Origin: Ophiobolus disseminans
Taxonomy: Eukaryota > Ascomycota > Dothideomycetes > Pleosporales > Phaeosphaeriaceae
NCBI GenBank assembly: GCA_010093685.1
Contig: MU006230.1
Location: 533,524-597,523 of the forward strand
Reading direction: 5' to 3'
Length of the DNA: 64,000 bases
The translations under genes were made by a program, and so were the position numbers. Under the pieces are notes generated by a model. The model was not told the origin of the DNA. It did no database searches and was given only the letters and a program-made list of their open reading frames with translations. The first letter of the stretch is position 1. Each line of letters starts with the position of its first letter. This document shows, one piece after another, positions 55,146 to 64,000 of this stretch.

Positions 55146-58100
55146 CACCCCCTCAGCTTGGATGTATTTGCAAGCTGGTAACCTCAGGTGATGATGAGGT
55201 CCTTAAGTTTTGCTTGAAGTTCTTCTAATTGTGCCTCCTTGGTCACCTTGTGTGGTGATACCTTGACTAATCCAACTTGATGAAGGAAGTTTAGCCACTT
55301 GTTGCCTGGCAACACCTTAGTGAAGCCATCTGCAATCATTTCTGATGATTGAATGTATTCCACAGTGATCTTTCCACTTGCAACCTCCTGTCTTATCCAG
55401 TGGTTGTGAATGTCCACATACCTAAGCTTTGTTTGAAGCTTTGATATCTCTTTTGTGACTAGTCCAATAGTCTGCATGTTGTCGCACTGAATCGTGATTG
55501 TGTTGGATAGAAGCTGGATTTAGAGCTCCTTGAGTAGGCGTGATGTGAAGAGGGCTTCCTTGGCTACTTAGGATAGAGCCAGGAGTTCTGCCTCAGTGGT
55601 GGATGTGGTGACAGTGTCTTGCTTGCTAGCTCTCCAGGCAATAAGGCCATTGAAGAGCTTGATTGCATAGCCTTAAGAGCTTTTCCTGTCTTGTGTGTTG
55701 TCTGCAAATGATGCATCACTAGCCACTTGAAGGGTGTCTCCTCCTCCAAGCTGAAGTGCTAGCCACCTTGTGTCTGATAGGTATAGAAGGACGCGGTCTG
55801 CAGCATCGTGATGCTCTTGGGATGGGTTTGAGAGGAAGCGTGCTAAGCGTGAGGTAGCAAAAGCAATGTCTAGTCTAGTGGTGACTGCAGCAAAGAGTAG
55901 TGACCCAATTTTGCGTTGGTATCTGTTGATCTCAGCAGGTGTTGACAGTGAGTTTGAGGGCTTGAGTTCAATAGAACTCATAGGTGTATCATGGCGTAGC
56001 TCATGCTTGTCTACTAGCCTGTGGATTTTGTCCACATATGCAGCTTGTGAGAGATGGATGAGTCCTTCCTTCCTGTCTCTTATCACCTCAACTCCTAGGA
56101 ACCATTAGAGATCTTCTCCTCCAGTCATGGTATACTTGTCCTGTAGGAGTTTGACTGCTTGTTGTGCTTCCTTGGCCTTGTGTTTGGCATAGGCTAGGAT
56201 GATGTCATCCACATAAAAGAAGATGATAATGCTGTCCTTAATCATGCAGCAAGGCTCGTGAGGGATGCGTGTAAAGCCAAGGTCTTTGAGAGTTGTTGTG
56301 AACTCCTTCTGCCAGAGCACAGGTAAGATGCGCAATCCATACAAGGCCTTTTGGACCTTAAGGATGATACCTGTCTTCTAGTATCCTTTGGGCATCCTCA
56401 TGTAGATTTCCCTGTCTATAGTGGCATGAACAAATGCGTTTGTAATGTCATATTGCTTGAGTTCCAGGTTGTGCTTGGCTGCAATTGCCATAAGCATGCG
56501 AAATGATCTGCTAGCCAGGGTGGCTGCATAGGTGTCTTGGGAAGAGATCTGTCTCTGTTGGTCTCCTCTGACTACAAGGCGTGCCTTGCACTTGAGGAAT
56601 TGATGATCCTTGTTGAACTTGTAGGTGTATACCCACATACAGTCCAGGACCTAGTGACCTGTTAGTCTGATTGAGGCATGGGATACTTCTCTCTATGATT
56701 CCATCTTTTGATGGCTTGCCAAATGGTCGCGTTCTGCTTCTTTGAACAGCTCTCCCATTAGATGTTCTTCAAGCTTGGTCTTATGAGTTGGTAGAGGTGG
56801 GAGCTGACTGCGGTGTAGCTTGATGCCTGAGGCAAGCAGCCTCTTTACCTTAGCCTTGTCAACCACTTCTCCTTCATGTTGGCCAACACATCCAGCCTAA
56901 GTTCCTGCTATAAAGGCAGCTGCCCATGGGACAGTCTTGGATGAGCATAACTGCGTCAATCCTGTTGCCTTGTTTAGGGTCAACAATGTAGCCAGCAATG
57001 CAGCTGGTGGTAGTGGTGATAGTGGAGGTGTTGGGTATTTGCCCATGATCTTTCTCCCTATAATCTTCCTCCCTTGGTAATAGCCAGGTGGATTAGTCTC
57101 TTCTTGAGCTGTTAAGTCTTCAGTGGTGTCATCCTCAAAGAATGATTTAACCTCTAGATTGGTTGGTGGTGTTGGAAGCTCTATGGTCTTAACATAAGTT
57201 GCAATCTCTTCCAGTGTGCTGTGCATGAGGTTGTCCATCAGGTCCTCAGTCTTGCCATCAAATATTAAGTGCTTATCAAACACAACGTCGCGTGTGCTGA
57301 TAACCTTAGCCATAGATGGTATCCAGATGCGATAGATGTTGGATGATTTGTATCCAACTAGGTAGCCAACCCAAGCCTTTGGGTCTAGGCGTTGGAGGCG
57401 TGATTTCCCTCTATGAGTATCATCAGTCATTGCAAAGGACTTGCATCCATATGCTTTGAGATGAGTGAGGTTTGGTTTGCGGAGTTTGGTAACAATTCCA
57501 TTAGAGAAAGCAATCCTTGTGAAGAAGGTCTTATATGGTGTCTTCCAGTTGTTAGTGTAATTTGGCGTTCTGTTGTAGAGGTAAACTGCTGCTCTAGTGA
57601 TTTCAGGCCACAGTTCCTAGGAGAGGTTGGCATCCAATCTCATAGCGCGTGCCTTCTCCTTGTTCACACCCCCTGAGCGTTCAGCACCTCTATTCTAGGC
57701 TTGAGTATCAGGAGCTGAAGGCTCAATAATGATCCCTTTAGAGTTGAGCCAGCGCTGAACTTGTGGTTTAACAGTGGTGATCTCATTGTCTGCTTCAATG
57801 ATCTTGATAGTGATGTTGAAATGGATCCTAAGAAAGGTGAAGAAGATCCTAAGTTTGTTGATGATAGAGTTAGCAGTTCTGTTGTCCGTGAAGTACATGT
57901 CCCACTAGAGTCCAGAGAACCTGCAGGTGATAAGCATTTGACTCTTTTCCTTAGTGATGCTCTGCTCCTCATAGGAGTGGAAGTCAATAGCCAGTCTTTC
58001 TCCTGGTCCTAGGTCATTGTTGCGTAGTGTGCGGCGTATTTAGCGCTTAGCTTTGGCTTTGCCACATGAGTTGCACTCAACTGTAGTGATGCCTTTGATG

Positions 58101-60002
58101 CGCACCCCCTCAGCTTGCTAAACAAGGTGCTCAATAGCTGCTGGGCCAGGATAGCCTAAGCGCTTGTGCCAGGTGATAGCTGAGGACCTTTGTAATGCTC
58201 TTGGTGTTCTTGAATTTGTGTGGAAGGCTGAGTTAATAGTTAAGTGGTGTTCCAACACCTATTGGCCATGAAGCTCAGTGAGCCTTCCCAGGATGGATCC
58301 ATCTGGTCTCCTGAGTGTAGTGGGTTCATGCTTAGTTTCCCACTATATGCCTAGCTGCCTAAGGAGGCGGAATGATACTAGGTTGCATAGGATGTCTAGA
58401 CAGATAGCAACATCATGAAGGATGAGCTTGGTTGTTCTGCCCTAACTAGTTAGGGATAGGTCTAGTGAACCATACCCTGTGATCCAGAGTTGGGAGTTGC
58501 CTGCCCATATGAAGTCGCTAGTTGTACATAGTCTGTTGTCATAGGTGCGCTCTGGGTTGTTGGTGATGTAGCAGGTTGAGCCTGAGTCCAGAATAAAGGA
58601 GTGTTTCAAAGGGTAACCTTGATTGCCACTGACTTGGAATGAGGCCTTGGTAATTGCGGTGATTTGCCGGCCTTCTAGTCATTGTTGATTGTCATCAGAG
58701 ACATCCTAGATAATTGCTGTCTGGGAGTCTGATCTCTTGATGTATAGAGTTTGAGACTTTGATCTGCTCTTGCTCCTTAATGCTCCTTGAAGGACAGTGT
58801 CGTGCTTGCGCTTGTATTCTACAAGGGTGCGCATAGTGGAGTTTGGCTTCCACTATTCAGGTGCTTGGTTATCATTAATATACCAGCAATCTTTGATGTC
58901 ATGGACTTGGTCACATGCTAGGCACTTCTTACCTAAAGATGCCTTATTACCAGCAGGTCTTTTGCTAGACTGAGAGGAGAATTGATTGCTCTTCCTCTTT
59001 CTACTAGGGTTTCTTTCCCTGTATTTGGATGGCGCGCTGTTTTCCATAGCTTCAGAAGCGTCCTTCTGGCTATCCTGGGTGGTTGCACCACCATCAGCGA
59101 GAAATGAGGAGTTATCAGCTACAGCAATGAATGCCTGCTTTTTATTCACTGGTTTCAGCGGATGATTCAGGCTCATGTATTCCCGGAAGCGTTTCATCAT
59201 CTCCTTTCTTGTCATGAGAGGATTGAACCTTCCAGTATCTTAGAAGGTTGCAGCCCACATAGGTGCTGCCTTGTTCACAGCCTGCAGGAAGTCTTTAGTG
59301 ATATTGTCAATATCATGTACCTCAGACACTCTATGCACTGTTGCATCTGATAATGCTTCATCATATTCCACTAGCCATGTATCCCAATTATGTGTATTGC
59401 GCATAGGCTTGAGGGCGGTGTAGTAGCGTTCGCGTGTGCGTTCCTTTTCAAGGCGATCATCAACCCCAGCAGTGAGCTTAAGGTTGGAAAGCCACTAGCG
59501 TAGTGACTGTTCTAGTAGGCAGCATGTGCGTTGGAGATAGGGCGCAACTGTTGATTGGATCAGCTGGGTGACATGCTGAATACTCTTCTGTTAAGTATCA
59601 TATTAGTGGAGATTAAGCTTGTATCTCTTAGTAAGGGTCTTGTAGTAGTCTATATCCTCCTTGTAGGCTTTCTGGCCTTGGATTGATAGCATAGATAGGC
59701 GTGTTGCCTCCTGGATTCCAGCTGCAGCGCTGTACTAGGATAGTTCAGGCAGGTCTAGCATGACTAGCTTGATCAGGAATAGGACTAGTCCTTCTTCCTT
59801 TACATTGTCCCAGATGTTGTAGGCAGCGCAGCGCGCTTTGACTTGAGTAAGCCAAGTAGTCCAGTCATACTAGTTGCTGAGGATAACGGTTGCATCGCGT
59901 GGGTTAATGAGCGACATAGTGTGGTTGTTGAATAGCTTTTGTTGGGTAGCCTTAGTGGGTAGCCTTAGTGGTAGCTTTGGTAAAGGCAGTGAGACTCTTA
60001 AT

Positions 60003-60197
60003 TGTCAGATTTGATGAGGTATTGAGACCTAATGATAGATGAGATGAATTGATAATGATGTTGTATTCTGGTGTTCTCTCAGTCAAGTCGGAGTTTAACT
60101 AGGTGTCAGATCTAGTACTAGTGTGCCAAGGCGCTTGTGCCGGCCCCTCCTGTTTCTTTCAGTGTTGGTAGCCTCACAGCACCCTTAATATCTGACA
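60003..60197 (-). repeat. Copia LTR (5' LTR in element orientation)
   Basis: 195 bp partner of the left LTR. It is followed by the second copy of the acgcc target duplication. Confidence 0.95.
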
Positions 60198-60202
60198 ACG
60201 CC

Positions 60203-63200
60203 TTACCTAAACATCAACCCTAGGATTGTGAAATCAACCTAGAAGAAGGCAAGACGCTGCCTTTCCTACCAATATACAGACTATTAGAACCTTAGCTAAA
60301 AGCAGTTCGAGAGTACATTGAAGAAAACCGAGCTAAAGGATATATCTAAGAATTAGATTCGCTAGTTAGATTCCTAATCCTCTTTGTACCTAAGAAGAAT
60401 AGATCCCTAAGACTATGCGTAGACTATCGCAAGCTCAACGATATTACGCGGAAGAATAGATACCTGCTACCTAATATATCTAAGCTACGAGACAGACTTT
60501 TAAGAGCTAGAATATTCACCTCGCTAGATCTACGAGATAGCTATTATTAGATACGCATTAAGAAAGGAGACAAATAGAAAACGGCATTCCGCACGAGATA
60601 CGGACACTACGAATATACAGTAATGCTATTCGGATTAACTAACGCACTAGCAACCTCCTAGTCCCTTATTAACAACGTGTTACGAAAACACCTAGATATA
60701 TTCGTTATTGCATACCTAGACAATATACTAATCTACTCTAAGAACAAGAAAGAATACAAGCAACACGTTAAGACAGTATTAGCACTTCTTAACAAATATT
60801 ACTTACAACTTAAGCCGTCGAAGTGTAAGTTCTACAAGACGGAACTAGAATTCCTAGAACACATAGTAGGAATTAATAGAGTAAAGATTAGTAACGACAA
60901 GATTCGTACTATCTAAGAGTAGGCAGAACTAAGAAATGTCAAAGACATCTAAGCCTTTAACAGATTTGTTAACTTCAACTAACAGTTTGTTAAAGACTAC
61001 GCTAGAATTGCTACCCTGCTTACACACCTTACGAGGAAAGACACCCCTTAGATATAGAGCGAGAAGGAAAAAGAGGCTTTCTAACTGCTTAAGAAAGCAT
61101 GTATTACAGAACTAGTACTTAAAACCTTTATCTTAGGGCAACTATTAAAGATAGAAACTAACGCATTAGACTTAGCTATAGGAGCAGTCTGGTTACAAAA
61201 GCACGATGGGAAATAGCACCTAGTTGCCTATTTTTCTAAGAAATTTAGCGGCTCTAAAAAACGCTCTAATGTGCACGACAAGGAACTACTCGCAATAGTA
61301 GAAGCACTTAAGCATTAGAGGATTTATGCGGAAAGCAGTTTAGAGCTCGACATCTACACTAATTACAAGAACTTAACCTACTTCCTAACGACAAAGGCTC
61401 TTAACCGTAGGCAATTTAGATAGTAGGAAGAAGTTAGCAGACTAAAATTCCGAATTATCCATACACCTAGCAAAGACAATAGCTAAGCTAACGCATTAAG
61501 CCGACAATACGACGTCGCAGGCGTTAAGCACGTTAATAAAGGTATCCTCCTGCAGAAACAAGAATAGGAGTATAAACTCCGCTACTAGGATCAACAATAC
61601 CTTCGAAATCGAAGAAATTATAACGATTACTCTGTAAGTACCAGACGAATTATAGGAAGCTCTAACTAGAGACTACTACGACAGCATAGAGTATAGACAC
61701 CCTAGCGTCGCTAGAACTATAGAACTAATTAAGAGAAACTACGACTTTCTAAACATAAAGAATAAAGTTAGTTTATATATTAAAAAGTGCGCAGACTGCT
61801 AGCAAAACAAGCATAGCACGCACGCACCGTACGGAGAAATGCAAGGCATTAAACTTCTAGGAAAACCTTAGGAAGACATATTAATAGACTTTATTACGGG
61901 ACTACCGCTATCTAAAGACTCTATAACAGAGGTTAGGTACGATAGGATATGCGTAGTAGTATGCCGCCTTACTAAAGCAATCGAACTTATAATATATTGC
62001 AAAGATTAGACCGCAGAACAGCTAGGTTACGCAATCTGCGATAGAGTTGTTCGACATTACGGCATCCTAAAAACGATTATTAGCGACAGAGACAAGCTCT
62101 TTACTTCTAACTACTAGAGTGCGCGCAATTAGGACTCAACGAAAGCTATCCACGAGCTTTTATCTAGAGACTAACAGACAAACTAAGCGAACAAATTGCA
62201 CGCTTAAATAGTACCTAAGAATATACTGCAACTATCGACAAAACAACTAGGTATAGTTACTACCTATAGCGCAACTCGTACACAACAACAAAGTATCCGA
62301 AGCAATAGGGACTACGCTCTTCTTCGCAAACTACGGACGACATCTAAACCTGTTTAAAAGGACCTTGCCTAGACTAAAGGCGGAAAAAGCCCTTATAAAC
62401 ATAGAAGAAATAAAAGCAACCTATAATACTATAAGAAACAAGATCTAGAATGCTTAAGAAAGTAGCATCTAGCACGCTAACAAAAGAAGAAAAACGGCAC
62501 CTTAGCTAAAAAAAGAGGATAAAGTATATGTAAGAACAAATAATTTCCGCACGAAGCGACCGAACAAAAGTCTTAACTGTTAAGAGGAGGCGTGGATTGT
62601 AGCCTGTATATAGAAACAGGCTATTCCTCTTCTAGTAGGAGGCTACTATCACGTGCTGATAATATAATAGCCGCAACGGAAGTAGGGTAAAGAGTAGAGA
62701 AGATACTAGTAATATAAAATGTATATACTAGTTACAAGATTGATAGCTAGACACCGAGCTATAGAGAGAGAGAAGAGAGTCTATATACATTGTAGAGTAG
62801 CTCTAGAAGGTTCTTTGCTTATGAATACAATCTAGTTCTAGAGCACTCTATATGCGTAATCTAATAATATAGATTACGCGTATAGATAGATTGTACATTA
62901 TAATGTGATGGACTACGCAATTATAATGTAATAGATTACGCGTTGCTACTATAGATAGTAACAGCCTAATAGGCATGATATATGTAGCATTTACGGCTAT
63001 TACTAGATTAGGCAAGTTACGTGATTAGTCACGTGACATTTCCTAATAAGAAAATACCTTGTCGAAGCTTACATTCTTACATTAACTACGTCAAGGTTAG
63101 ACTATTTTTTTATTCTTAAACGCAACGGACTAGTTACATATACACTTAATCTGCTAAAGGATATAAGAATCTACTCTAGGTTCTACGTTAAGCTACTCGA

Positions 63201-63585
63201 ACCTACTAACCTAGGCACGCTAGTATAAACAACCTTTAACTATAAACTAGAAGAAGACTACGAGTTTAAGGTTAAGAAGATCCTAGACAGCCGGTTAGAC
63301 TACCGCGACATTATGTATCTAATTAAATAGAAGGGATACCTACATTTAGAAAACACATAGAAACTAGAAAACTATCTGCATAACTGTTAGCAGAAAATCT
63401 AAGGAATACTGCAAAATAGCCCTAGACTAAACTAATATAGTAGCTATAAGAAAGCTGCAACGTAAAAGAATGCAACAGGACCTACTAGATTAATACAACT
63501 AAGCACTACTTGTCACTAGAGTTAACAAGCCTAGGTTAAGGAAGGGGTTATCTAGAGATAACAGGAAATTATCGAAACTAGTAAG
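60203..63585 (+). mobile_element. Gypsy/Ty3 chromovirus-type element, main segment, heavily mutated
   Basis: Plus-strand polyprotein remnants occur in order. Reverse transcriptase comes first (LCVDYRKLNDIT, IFTSLDLRDSYY, IAYLDNILIYSKNKKEY, LQLKPSKCKFYKTELEFL; the longest clean part is 60677-60916). Then RNase H (ALDLAIGAVWL, FSKKFSGSKK) and an integrase HHCC-core region (YYDSIEYRHPSVARTIELIKRNY, KKCADC, DILIDFITGLPLSK, ICVVVCRLTKA, IISDRDKLFTS). Finally a chromodomain-like end (KVKKILDSRLDYRDIMYLI-stop-KGY, about 63270-63340). TAG/TAA codons stand where Gln or Trp is expected, as RIP would leave. It is interrupted by an AT-rich insertion at about 62579-63104. LTRs are not identified, and the element is not functional. 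Confidence 0.9.
62579..63104. mobile_element. AT-rich insertion in the Gypsy coding region, possibly a solo LTR
   Basis: It separates the end of the Gypsy integrase region (RTKRPNKSLNC) from its continuation (YFFILKRNGLVTYTLNLL). It begins TGTTAAGAGGAGGCG and is rich in short direct and inverted repeats (tagattacgcg, tataatgt, cacgtgac). No reading frame. I found no clear target duplication, so boundaries and class are uncertain. Confidence 0.5.
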
Positions 63586-63783
63586 TGTTAGGAATAGATA
63601 GATAGAGAGCGGTAGAGTAGGCATAGATTAGGTAGAAGAGGTAGAAGGTTAATATATTCCCCTTGTGTGTATAATAAGACGAATCGCTGTCCTCTAGACA
63701 GCTCTTCGTTCCCGCCTTATATACTGCGGGGTAAGGTCATGTGATCTTGCCCTTCATCAATCCTATATAGGCTAGTCCTAACA
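63586..63783 (+). repeat. LTR-like sequence, TGTTAGGA...TCCTAACA
   Basis: 198 bp with perfect 8-bp terminal inverted ends, TATA-like sequences and a length typical of fungal copia LTRs. Copia coding sequence follows directly on the plus strand. No matching flanking duplication was seen. Confidence 0.7.
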
Positions 63784-64000
63784 AAGAAGACTATACTAAA
63801 AGAATTGCTACATTTACTACTCTTAGTAATAAGGACAAGAATAATATAGAGCAAGCGTTAAGCTCTGCTAGCACTAAAGAAATAGATGCTACTACTTTAG
63901 TGTATAAAAGACTAGGACATATAGGAAGTAATAGCTTAAATAAGCTATTAGAGAATACTTCCGGCCTAGATCTAAAGCTAAATACTAGTAAAGATTTTAG
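63784..64000 (+). mobile_element. Copia fragment, GAG-pre-integrase region, runs off the window
   Basis: The plus-strand frame TTLVYKRLGHIGSNSLNKLL followed by ENTSGLDLK matches the GAG-pre-integrase domain of copia polyproteins. The capsid part expected between LTR and this domain is missing, so the element is internally deleted or rearranged. The remainder lies beyond 64000. Confidence 0.8.

Larger units (their letters stand above)
54951..60197 (-). mobile_element. Complete but decayed Ty1/copia LTR retrotransposon
   Basis: A 5247-bp element with 195-bp LTRs (54951-55145 and 60003-60197), TGTCAG...CTGACA ends and a perfect 5-bp target duplication acgcc (54946-54950, 60198-60202). A purine-rich tract (ctgagggggtg) adjoins the 3' LTR on the minus strand. 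Gene order on the minus strand is the copia order. Gag with a CLAC-DQVH-DIKDC zinc knuckle is at about 58853-59215. Integrase follows at about 58000-57400, then reverse transcriptase with ITNAFVHATIDREIY (56378-56638) and FFYVDDIILAY (about 56200). RNase H is at 56086-55184. Many in-frame stops, mostly TAG, interrupt all domains in a pattern consistent with RIP. LTRs differ at only about four positions. Confidence 0.95.

Noticed and set aside
57427..58012. Short plus-strand frames within the copia element
   Set aside because: They are opposite-strand shadows of the copia integrase region, which reads on the minus strand.

Overview
The window looks like nuclear DNA of a filamentous ascomycete, most likely a Dothideomycete (Pleosporales-like). 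The reasons are genes with many 47-80 bp GT-AG introns, a HET-domain gene, LaeA/UMTA-type methyltransferases, a FunK1 kinase relic, and nested LTR retrotransposons whose stop codons fit RIP-type C-to-T decay. All exon models were built by eye from splice signals, phase continuity and family conservation.

Layout. 1-6 kb: one LaeA-like methyltransferase in otherwise gene-poor DNA. 6-24.8 kb: ankyrin-HET protein, peroxisomal beta-oxidation enzyme Fox2 (C-terminal SKL), small multi-span membrane protein, AzgA-type purine permease, second methyltransferase-like protein, secreted M28 aminopeptidase, and a metallophosphoesterase with an in-frame stop. 28.8-39 kb is a conserved housekeeping block: Msb2-type signalling mucin, COPI beta-prime (Sec27, with a 6-nt microexon), and the divergent mitochondrial pair Msp1/Tim21. 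39-46.9 kb is gene-poor, with a decayed gene that carries a 13-bp tandem duplication.

46.9-50.8 kb holds the most unusual structure. A Ser/Thr kinase gene on the minus strand is preceded by a tandem array of 77-bp units. Read on the gene's strand, each unit is a complete fungal intron (GTAAGT donor, GCTAAC branch site, TATAG acceptor), and consecutive introns are separated by exactly three nucleotides. Those triplets vary between units and none of the 20 visible ones is a stop. They are all in phase with a start exon (Met-Asn-Ser) on one side and the coiled-coil/kinase exon on the other. The kinase exon has an in-frame stop just upstream and no usable Met before the glycine loop, so the protein must be made by splicing from upstream. 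The simplest reading is an N-terminal helix encoded one codon per microexon, where gain, loss or skipping of a unit always keeps the frame. A 148-bp hAT-type MITE sits inside one intron, and a 660-N assembly gap hides about eight or nine further units.

50.8-64 kb: a FunK1 pseudogene, a copia RNase H fragment, and a 5.25-kb copia element (195-bp LTRs, TSD acgcc) nested in a chromodomain Gypsy element. A further AT-rich insertion and the start of another copia element reach the window edge.
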